Source: Cheilinus undulatus (lineage: Eukaryota; Chordata; Actinopteri; Labriformes; Labridae). Taken from it: a DNA stretch of 64,000 nucleotides. Where the stretch lies: NCBI RefSeq assembly GCF_018320785.1, contig NC_054884.1, positions 23,313,667 through 23,377,666 of the forward strand, in the 5' to 3' direction. The notes under the pieces are model-generated. The model did no database searches. It was not told the DNA's origin and saw only the letters and a program-made list of their open reading frames with translations. Both the position numbers and the translations under genes were made by a program. The stretch's first letter is position 1. Each line of letters begins with the position of its first letter. Positions 45,611 to 56,000 of the stretch are shown here, in pieces.

Positions 45611-46658
45611 AAAGGTCACATATTTTACCCCTTTTAAGACATGTTTATATTGGTCTCAGAGGTCCCCAAAACATGCCTGTGAAGTCTGTTGTTGAAAAAA
45701 ACACTCCAGTATTGGATTTGTGCATGTCTTAAAGGGATACTTCAACATTCTGGCAAATTCACCCATTGCCATAATTCTTATAGTCTTAGTAATAGGTTAG
45801 TTTCCTTCAGTTGTCAGCGCAAGCTGTTTCTAGATCTGGGGGGACTGATATACCAGCTGCGCAGCTAACGCTGTGGAGACAGACGGTATTTTTGGCTTTC
45901 CCTCGTCAAACCCATCAAACACACAATCCAACAACTCCAAAACGCTCTCGTGGACAAGTTGTGACCTGCGCATTCATCACACTATGAAATAATAATGTAT
46001 AATTATGTAACATTACGACACATGAAGCAAATACTCAGAACTACTTTCTGAGTAAACCACTGGGCGGAGTGACACAGTGCGCACCTGTGGCAGTGCCGTA
46101 GTTACTTGGTAGTTCCGGCTTTGCATTTAGCTTTAAAACAACTCCATCTCGTAATGTTCCATGATTATTTCATAGCGTGGTGAATGCGCAGATCACAGCT
46201 TGTCCACGAGAGTGTTTTGGAGTTGTTGGATTGTGTGTTTGATGAGTTTGATGAGGGAAAGCCAAAAATACCGTCTGTCCCCATTGCGTTAGCTGCGCAG
46301 CTGGTATATCACTCCCCCCAGATCCAGAAACAGCTTGCACCAACAACTCAAGGAAACAAACCTGTTACTAAGACTATAAGAATTATGGCAGTGGGCGAAT
46401 TTGCCAAAATGTTGAAGTATCCCTTTAAAACCCCTCTGTTTCAGCCCTGCTTAGAACAAGCTGTTTCTGTGTCTGTGCTTTAAATTAGCTGTCTCACCCT
46501 CCCCCTGACTCCGCCCCTCTCAGAAAATGGATGTGGCTTAATGGATATGGCTCTCCTGATCCTGCTGAGAGGAGGATCAGGAGAGGAGGGCAGGTCAGGG
46601 GCTCATATTTTTGTTAGAAAAGACAGAAAAGTGTATTTTGCACAATATGTGACTTTTA
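45611..46658. mobile_element. hAT-like MITE, copy split by a foldback element
   Basis: Ends aaaggtcacatattttaccc and (right) cacaatatgtgacttttaa. The interior matches the copy at 29556-29929 on both sides of the insertion (tggtctcagaggtccccaaa left; tgtttcagccctgcttagaa right). Without the inserted 696 bp it is about 352 bp, close to the 374 bp of the intact copy. Confidence 0.75.
45733..46424. mobile_element. 692-bp foldback element flanked by TTAA
   Basis: The arm agggatacttcaacattctg (from 45733) is inverted at the right end, tgttgaagtatccct. The arms stay paired for about 255 bp (45733-45990 with 46168-46424), leaving a loop of roughly 170 bp. TTAA lies at 45729-45732 and again at 46425-46428. 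There is no transposase. A TTAA target with terminal repeats fits a piggyBac-mobilised MITE, by inference only. Confidence 0.85.
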
Positions 46659-47035
46659 AGGTTAGAGGATTATGGTCAGATTGAAATGCCACCTAATTAC
46701 CAGAGAATTGCCACAACATTACGAGGGTTAGGGGGTTAAGAAAAAACATCACTAAATTACTAGAGAATTGCCACATTTCCAGGGTAAGGGTTAGAGGGTT
46801 TGGGTTGGAGTAAAAATCACACCTAATTACCTGAGAACTGCCACAATATTAAAAGAGATTATTTGATAATTAATACATTATTACCAGGTAAACACTTTTT
46901 TAATATCGTTGAGTTATAACTCTGTAAAATGCCAACACATTTCTAGGTAAATAACAACTTGTTCTTAAAAAATGTCAGATAATTACCACTTATTACAATT
47001 GAATTATCAGGTAAGGAGGGCCCACTCAAATAAAA

Positions 47036-47690
47036 TGCCTCCAACATGTTTGTAAAGTATAAATAAAATCCCTCAAAATGTCCAAGAATGGCCTGGAATG
47101 AAAGGTCATTTAGTTGATCAGTTTTCTTAAATATCCAAGGGGTTCCACCTGAAAATACTCAAAGCAAATATCAGCATCATTATCTGTACTAAAAGGTCAG
47201 TTGAAGCATGTTCTGTGCAGAGATTAAAACAATAAAACACAATACTTATACTCTGCCTCCACCATGTGTTCAACAGGCAAAACTGCAGCACAGAAAGTGG
47301 GGGAAGAGATAGTTTTGTTGCATTACTGCTTTATTGGTGTAGAGAAGACTGAATGGCTGACCTCTTGGGGGGATGGATTTTTGTTTGGCTGATTTGGTTA
47401 CACAAATTACTTAACAAAGATGTCATATAGTAAAGCTTTAATGAATAGCATTCTTTTGTTGGTCCATACCAACTAACTAAACAAATATGGTATTAAGTAC
47501 ACAATATTTTTCACCAGGGGACTCTCAGTCAAAACAGAAATAACAAAGATGACATGTAGAGACATGCACAGTTCCATTTTCCTCCATTGTTAACTTCCTA
47601 TTTTGAATTAAAGACCCTTTTAATCAAAGCTGGCACTCCATAAGGTGTACTTAATAAATGATAAACCCACTATTTCACAGCCATGCAAGA
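47036..47690. other. Intergenic stretch without recognised gene
   Basis: AT-rich. No exon or element was recognised. Confidence 0.4.
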
Positions 47691-48638
47691 ATTTCACATC
47701 AAGCTGGAAAAAAGCTGTTAAAAGTGTCCTATATTTATACTATGGAAAGAAATATTGAAGTATGTACTGTATGTATATTGCCTGTAAAGCTGCCATCTAT
47801 AGACACTAATGCACCCCCATACCATCAGAGATGCAGAATTTTGAACAGTACACAGATAACAAAGAGGAGGTCCCTCTCCTCTTTTGTTTGCAGGACATCG
47901 CGTCCTTGGTTTAAAGAAGAAATTCAAATTTTGATTTGTCCGACAACAGAACAGTTTTCCATTTTGCCTCAGTCCATTTTAAAATGAGAAGACGGCAACG
48001 TCTCTGGATTGTGTTCACATACGGCTTCTTCTTTGTATAATACAGCTTTAACTTCCATTTGTGGATGGCAGGGTGAACTGTGTTGACAATGATTTGTAAA
48101 TTTTTTTCTGAGTCCATGCAGAGATTTCCAGTACAGAATCATGCCTGTTTTTAATGCAAGGCCACCCGAAAGGCTGAAGATCATGGGTAACCAAGATTGA
48201 CTTTCGCCCTTGCTCCTTTGCTCACAGAGATTCCTCCAGATTCTCTTAATCTTTTAATGATATTATGTTCTGTAGATGGTAGGATATTCAAAGTCTTCAC
48301 AATTTTACACTGAGGAACATTTTTCTGTTTTTTTTCCCACAATTAGTCTCTCTCTCTAAAATACTTGCAGCTGATTTTCATTAGTATCCCTTTCTTTTCC
48401 AGCCTTTTGTTGCCCTGTCCCATTTTTTTTTTAGATGTGTTTCTGCCATCATATTCAAAAAGAGCTAATATGTCTTCATAAAGTGTTAAAACGTCTTAGT
48501 CTCAGCATCTGATATGTGGTTTATATTCTATATAATTGATGGGTTTCTGAGATTTACAGATAATTGCATTCTGTTTTTATTGTCATTTTACAAAGCAACT
48601 GAGGTTTTTGGAATTAGGGTTGTACCGAAATGCACATA
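47690..48638 (-). mobile_element. Tc1/mariner-like transposon remnant, minus strand
   Basis: The 5' terminus, on the minus strand, lies at about 48560-48638 (tacaaccctaattccaaaaa). The transposase is readable in shifting frames: a helix-turn-helix part near 48200-48330, then KLYYTKKKPYVNTIQ and KWTEAKWKTVLLSDKSKFE (47930-48060), then SLMVWGCIS (about 47815). Frameshifts and stops show a dead copy. The 3' end is missing. Confidence 0.8.
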
Positions 48639-48865
48639 TTTGCCAATCACTATTAACAGGGGCTGGATGTGGGAGGATGGAGTTACATGTCACCAGGGGT
48701 GCTTAGGTGACAGTACTTGCGGCCAATGAATCACAGCTCAGATTTTTATGTGGGGCCAAATTACCGTAGTAGTTTTCATACAGACAGACATTGGTGTGTG
48801 GAATTCTTGATAGAACACCTGGGACATTCACAGTTCAGCAGGCTCACTGATAATAGATGATAGTG

Positions 48866-49425
48866 CTATGATTGGGTATAAAAAGAGCACTCCTGAAAGG
48901 TGCACCATTAAGCCTGGTGCAGTTTTACTTTAGTTTTGGAGGAACAGATGCTTCCATCCAGATGATTTCTTTTTTTCTGGATGTTCCTGCCTATTTGAGC
49001 AAGACAATTTCAAACCACATTCACTTAAGGAGTTACAACAGCATGATTTCACAATAAGAGAGAACTAGACTGGTCCACATGTGTCCCGACTTGTATCAAA
49101 AATGTACAGCTCATTAAGAAGTGCAAAAAAATTACAATATAGACCCCAAACTGTTGAGCAACTTAAGATGTTCATCAAGCAAAAGGGGAAAGAACTCCAC
49201 TACCTCAACAATGTAGTATCATCAGTCCCCAGACACTTACAGTGGTTGGTATGCTCCTGTCCAAACTTTATTGGAATGTGTTCCAGGCATCAAATCAGGA
49301 TGTTTTTAAATTTCCCCTAACAATAAAGTTTAGCAGTTTGAAGAGTAGATGTCTTGTCAGTTTTTCTGTTTTTATTCACATTTTTCACAACGTCCCAGCT
49401 TTTTTGGTTTGGTGTTTGTATCTTT
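48866..49425 (+). mobile_element. Deletion derivative of the same Tc1/mariner family, plus strand
   Basis: Starts with atgattgggtataaaaagag (pre-transposase leader), then jumps to the C-terminal part (ccaaactgttgagcaactta, ccccagacacttacagtggt). It ends with tttttcacaacgtcccagct. The first two thirds of the transposase are deleted. Confidence 0.7.
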
Positions 49426-49429
49426 AAAC

Positions 49430-50002
49430 GTTTTAATTATTAAACATTGTATTTCACAACTAGCAATTTTTCAAGTGTCACCTGTTTTCAGATTATTTTG
49501 TGTTTTTAGATATTACATCCATCAGTCTATCATTCATGTCTGTAAAATATTGATGTGATACAAATCAGATTTTTTTTCTCTCAAATGTGAAATCCTTGAA
49601 AAACAGAGTAAAATGTGTCATTAAAGCTGATAAAATCCTGCAGTTACAGTTTCTTTGAAAAAAGAAGTTCATTTTGTTGTAAACGAAACTGTTGTACGAG
49701 CTGTGGTTTACTGAGAAGACTTTGTTCTAAAACCCTTGCTTCCTGTTTTTTATACCATCACACAGGAAGGAAGCTGCAAAAAAGGTTTGCCAACGCGTCA
49801 AAATCAAAATTTCCTCCTACTCTCAAAAAGATGCTCTGAGTGTGAATCAGGTCACAATCAAAGTTGTTACTGAAGTGAGGATTTCCTTTTCAAACTTCAT
49901 CCATTGGTCCGGTGATTCTGTGTGGATGATACTGAGGAACGCTTCTGTTTGGTGTCAGAGACGAAGATACAGAGCATCTCTGGGGGATGTCAGCGATTAA
50001 AC
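49430..50002. other. Upstream flank of the NLR gene
   Basis: A stop-free frame runs from 49916 into the first NLR exon without another ATG. The promoter could not be placed. I see no PYD- or CARD-like exon in this stretch. Confidence 0.4.
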
Positions 50003-50048
50003 ATGCTGGTTGATGAGACAAACTCGGAGCAAAAAAGTGTTAAAACAG
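50003..50048 (+). CDS. NLR exon 1 (probable start)
   Basis: Begins MLVDETNSEQKSVKT and ends in phase 1 before gtgagg. Phase 1 is exactly what exon 2 needs (G|AG = Glu), and adding it keeps the total length a multiple of three. No upstream in-frame ATG precedes a stop at 49913-49915. Support is from phase only, so another first exon remains possible. Confidence 0.5.
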
Positions 50049-53000
50049 GTGAGGTGTCTAGAAGTGAAGATGTGAATTATGTAGTAGAAGATATCTGATC
50101 CAGTAAACAAACACAAATTAAAAAGGTAGAAAGAAGGTGCTTGTTTTAAAGACTTTAATCATTAAGTCTGTCAGTCAGCATCTTAATGACCTTGAAAAGT
50201 TCTTGAATCTCATTCAGTAATCATTTATCTCCTTTGATAATCAACTGCAATGTATTTCTGTAATTTTTTTGGGCTTTGTTTTGCTCTCTTAGAGTCACTT
50301 TACTCTGTTCAGGCTACTCTTCAGCACTTCCATCCCACTTACTCTGCTCAAAGCGGAGGAAATGTGGTCGCTCCCTACATCATTGGTCCCACTTATGGCA
50401 ACATAAACATTAACATCAACTCTTCACGTAGAGGTATGTATGCTCAATGGCTGAGAACCTAAACCTGGGTTTAGCTTCTGCTGATCTTTCTCTTCTTTTG
50501 CAGAATCTATTGTCTTACTCAAAGAAGAATTAAACCAAGATGCTGCTTCACAGCCCAAAAGTAAGCACCTTTACTATCCATTACTATCCATCCCATGTAT
50601 ATAGGTGATAGCTCAAGTTATAATCATTATACTGTATGTGTGACTTTAATTGGGAAGACATGAACTTTGAATGTAAATAAGATACCAAAAGTGATTAAAC
50701 AGCATCAGAATAGTTTTTTTTTATTATCCCCAAAGTCCCATGGGAAGACTTCCAACCCCAACAGCAGGGTCCAAGTCTCTCTTAAAACTAACTTTCCAAA
50801 CGTTTAATAGAGTCAACCAAACTTTCTCCTCACAGGGAAAAACCTTGTCCTCCATGAAAACACTACAGCACAGCTAATGTAGCTACAGCTATAGCTAACA
50901 AAGCCTTGTTAGCTTCATTAGCTGTGAAACCACATAGCTATCATAGCTAGAGCTAATAAAGCCAAGTTAACTATGTTAGCTTGTGCTATGTTTGCTAAAG
51001 ATAGACCAGCTTTAAAAGTAATAACGTAAATAATGGCTCATTTTATCTGTATTAGCATAAGCTAACTTGACTGACTACATTGGCTGACAGTGTAATGTTA
51101 ACTGCTTAGCTTTAGATAAAGCTAGCATAGCGAAAGCCAGCAATCACTTAACTACCTCTAAAACAGGATATGGGAATGGGATTTATTCTGGATTAGACCA
51201 CTGACCGTTTTTTCTATTATTCATAAAGTGTTTCTTAGTCTGCAATGTTTGCAATGCGGTTATTTCATGAATGTACCTTGTAGTGCCACGCTATGTAATA
51301 ACGCCGCATTATGTAATAATGTAATACATTTTCAATTCATTATGTAATAACGCCACATTTTGTAAGCCACTAAGGGGTTAGGGTTAGGGCAAGGTTATAG
51401 AGTATACCCTGGAGCCCGACTTAAATCCTGGGATTAAGGTTAGGTGTTCAGTCTAGGGCCCTGAAGGGGGGTTAGGTTTAGGCATAAGTCACTAAGCAGT
51501 TAGAGTTAGGGCAAGGAAGTTGGGTAGGGCATACCTTGGAGCCCACACTAAGTCCTATGGTTAGGGTTATTACATAATGCAGTGTTATTACATAATGTGG
51601 CGCTACATACCTGCCTGACTTTTTGATTAAAGTTGAATTAAAATCTAAAAAAGGAAACACATACCAGCAAATTACATCCCTTCTGTCATGACAGAGGCAG
51701 CGTCTCATAGAAGTGGTCAGCAAGAGGGGCAACTGAGATCTGCGTTCAGCAGCCAGACCCTTCTCACTTACAGGTGAAATTCACGAGTAAAAACAGGCTC
51801 CACCAATCGGAGATGTTACTGTGATACTGTTGGATTGTGGGTAGTGTAGTCCTTTTTTGTAACTTCAATCTTGGACCAAACCATGTCTTTATTAAAACAA
51901 AGTTGATAAATTAAATGGTGTCTTTTATAGCACCATCATTTTTACCATTTAAATCCTATGTAATAAATAAAATGACCACTGAAGTCAATAGTAGCTAATG
52001 CTGCACACACACAGCCCCATCCCTGATGTTCCAAAGGCCTTTTTTTCAAAGTCCAGGGTAGATGCACCTCAGCTGAAGTTGTTTGGATTAGTATCACTTC
52101 AAGAAATATTTGAGATGGCTTAAATTGTTAAGATTAGGAAAAAACCCTGAATAATCTTTAATGGCATTTTTCTCCAGATGACAGGATCACAGAATGCCAA
52201 AAAAGGCTGAAAACTACACTAAAAAAGAAGTTCAGTCACTTGCTGGATGGGATGGGAGCATCGGCAAAAAAGACACATCTCCATAAGATCTACACAGAGC
52301 TCTACATCACTGAGGGTGGAAGTGGTGGAGTCAATCAGGAGCATGAGGTGAGACAGATTGAGACAATGTCAAGGATGGATGTCACCAAGGAGAAAACGAT
52401 CCACTGCAGTCACCTCTTTGTTCCCCAAGGGGGACAAGAGCTCTCCATAAGAACTGTAATCACAAGGGGAGTCGCTGGCATTGGAAAGACAGTATCCACC
52501 AACAAATTCACTTTGGACTGGGCTGAGGAGAAAGAAAACACCGCCCTAGACTTTGTGTTTCCTCTCTCTTTCCGAGAGCTGAATCTTCTGAGGAAGAAAA
52601 CCTTCAGCATGGAGGAACTTGTCAGTGTCCTTTTCCCAGAAACAAAAGACACAGGAATTGTAACGTATGGTAAAAACAGAATGCTCTTCATCCTGGATGG
52701 CTTAGATGAGAGCCGACTGTCTTTGGATTTCAACAAGACCGACATATTGGCTGACGTGACACAGCCAAGCAAGATTTCTGTACTTCTGACCAACCTCATC
52801 AGGGGACGACTTCTTCCTTCTGCTCTAGTCTGGATAACATCTCGGCCGGTTGCTTCTAGCCAGATCCCTCTTGAGTGTATTGATCTGGTGACCGAGGTGC
52901 GGGGATTCAACAATCCCCAGAAAGAGGAGTACTTTAGAAGGAAAATCTGTGAGGAGAGCTTGGCAGACAGAGTCATCAAACATGTCAAATCCTGCAGGAG

Positions 53001-56000
53001 TCTTCATATCATGTGCCACATTCCAGTCTTCTGCTGGATGGCGGCAAATGTCCTTGAGAAGAAGTTGGCAACAGCTGACAGTAAAGACACGCCAAAGACT
53101 CTGACTCAAATGTACATACAGTTCTTGTCTTTGTATGTGGACAACATGAAAAACAGGCTCCCTGGAGAAAAAGAATCACAAACCAACAGTGTGAGAGCTA
53201 ACCTCATCTCACTGGGTAAGCTTGCCTTCAAAGAGCTCGAGAAGGGCCAGTTGATCTTCTACGAGAGCGACCTCCTCATCAATGGTATCAAAGTCAAAGA
53301 GGCATCCATGTTTTCTGGGATCTACACCCAGATCTTCAACGAAGAACTGACACTCTGCCAGGAGAAGATGTTTTGCTTCGTGCACCTGAGCGTCCAGGAG
53401 TTCTTTGCTGCTTTGTACGTCTTCCTCACATTCCACAATGACAACGTCAACGTGCTGATAAAGAAGTCGTCTGCAACTCGGCGATTTCTATCAAGAGACT
53501 CATCAGAGCTCATCCTCTACAAGGAGGCAGTAGAAAAGGCTTTACGATGCGAGAATGGACACTTTGACATCTTTCTGCGCTTCCTTTTGGGCTTGTCTCT
53601 GGAATCAAATCAGACTCTACTGAAACAGCTCATGACCAGCAACAGAACCAACCAAAGGACAAAAAACGAGATCCTCAAACACATAAAAGAGAGGATTAGG
53701 ACAAGTACCGCTCCTGATAGATGCCTCAACCTCTTTCACTGCCTGAATGAGCTGAATGACCACTCGCTTGTTGAGGAGATTCAAAGCTTCCTCCACTCTG
53801 GAAGTCTCAACAAAGCCAAACTTTCACCTGCACAGTGGGCCACTCTGGTGTTTGTGTTACTGACGTCAGAAGAAGAGCTGAGTGTCTTTGACCTAAGCAA
53901 TTACACCAGGACAGAAGAGGGTCTTCTGAGGCTGCTGCCTGTCATCAAAACAGCACAAACAGCAAAGTAAGTTATACATAGATTGTTCTTGAGACCACGC
54001 CATCCATCAGAGTCTTTAAAAAGCACACAGTTACCTCCTATTGTCAGTGCAAGCAACATAATTCCCTTTGCTATAGATATTATGGTTAGCTTACTTGAAT
54101 TTCGTTGACGTTGTTGAATCAAACAAAGAAACTTGTGAAGACTGAACTGAAAGTGGCATCTCTCCGTACACAGGCAGTTGCCTATAAGCATACGAAAGCC
54201 TTCTTGCCTGTGTAGCTTTAACACCAGTGACCCTAACAGCCAGGCTTTACATCTAAGAGATCTATGGTAGACCATATCCTGGCACTTCTGGTGCTCAGTG
54301 AGGCTTGCAGCCTGTGTTGACTTCTGGTAGGCGTTCGACTCGGTGAGTAGAGATGCCATCTGGAGCATTCTGGAGCTCCGCGGGATCCCATGTTCTATCA
54401 TCCAATAGACGTCTGCCCTATATTTCAGTACAGAGAGTACTGTGAAGTCAGGCTGCTCCACCTCTGACGTCTTCCCAGTTGATTGTGGGCCAAGGCAGGG
54501 ATGTGTCTTAGCCCCTATGATCTTAAGTGCCTGTATGGACTGGATAATGGGGTGGGTAACAGGGGCAGTGTGCTATGGAGTGTCATTCAGTGGTGCTGAT
54601 GATGTTGTGATCCTTGCGGAGACTGTAAATGGCTTGTACAGTAGGGCCTTTTAACTTGCTGACTGAGGGGGCTGAAGTATAGGGAAGATCCTGGTATTTG
54701 GGGATGCCTTGGATGCTGCCATTGAGTCTGTGTCAGTGAATGGTGAGAGCTCGAGCAGTACGCCTACTTTGGCAGTGTAGTCCATCAATCCACCGACTGT
54801 GAGGACATCAAACACAGACTTAGACTCACGCATGGGTTGGTGAGGTTACCCCAAGCAAGACATTTGGCTTTCTCGTGATCTGAGCATGCGGACAAAAATC
54901 TTAGTCTTTCAGTTCCTGATCCTTTGAGTCTTTCTGTACTCTTATGAGGCCTTGGCGTTGACTGATGGCCAGAAGCACTGGCTAGACTATTTTGTGACAA
55001 ATCTTTGGTGCATCTTTGGGTATCGTTGGCAAGACTGTGTGTCTAATGCTGCTCAGAAGAACGGGGATGTGAAGAATCAGCTGCCTGATCCAGTAATGGC
55101 AGCTGCATTTTTACAGGTGTCTTGCCCACTTTCCAGGCCTGATCCAGCTCACTGGATGGATGGTCTAGATGCCAGGGGTGACAGCATGTGTTATAGAGTG
55201 GGCAGCTGGGAGGATACCTGAATTCTCAGTCCTCCAATTGGACTTAAGGAGAGCTTCTTTGGACCAAAGGAACAATCTTTAAGAACTTCAATCAAGTCTA
55301 ATTGCTTTTTTAAGTAAACATCACACTAGTTTAAAACAGCTATCCAGCTCATACTGCATGTAATATGTAAAGCCTGATCTTTAATGACAAGATCTTCTGT
55401 ATAAAATTCTGTTAATGATTTTTCTCACCCCACCTCGTTCCTGCTGTAGTCTGAATGCATGTAATCTCACTGCAAAGTGCTGCAAAAGTCTGGGGGATGC
55501 CATCAGGTTTTCTAACCTCAGAGAGCTGAACCTGAGTGACAACAAGCTGACAGATGAAGGAATGATACAGCTCCATATTGGACTCAAGAACAGCAAACTG
55601 GAAATTCTCAGGTTAACACCCCACTGTCTCTAATTTTAGCATCTAGAATGTGAAATGTTCTAGTAAGAATTACTCATCAGTTTTTCCATTTTCTGTTTGT
55701 TAAGACTGAGGAGCTGCAGCCTCACCGAGCCCAGTTCGGATCCCCTGGCCTCTGTTATCAGCTCAGCTACCTGCCAGCTCAAAGTACTGGATCTGTCTGA
55801 CAATGACTTTATGGATGAAGGAGTCAAAAAGCTCTGTGGTGGACTGGAAAGTTCTCACTGTAAACTGGAAACACTCATGTAAGTGCCCAAGCTGAAACTT
55901 TATGAAAGATGAAGTATTTATCAGCAGTCTTCAGTGCACTGCCAAACATGCTATGTGCTATAGCTGCTGTTGTTGACATGAAGTAAGAATATTATTTTGT

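Larger units (their letters stand above)
45411..47035. mobile_element. Outer MITE-like element with long inverted ends
   Basis: The left arm (about 45411-45600) is inverted, imperfectly, at 46850-47035: for example aaaaagtggtagttatctag near 45450 pairs with ctgacattt-side gataattaccacttatt near 46980. The hAT-like MITE at 45611-46658 sits inside it. Confidence 0.55.

Noticed and set aside
46184..46483. Plus-strand open frame of 99 codons
   Set aside because: It lies almost wholly in the right arm of the 692-bp foldback element; the open frame is incidental.
48872..49057. Independent small gene after the Tc1 remnant
   Set aside because: The frame starts in the Tc1 leader sequence (gattgggtataaaaagag) and belongs to the deletion derivative.
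52410..52988. Minus-strand open frame of 192 codons
   Set aside because: Antisense shadow of the NACHT exon.
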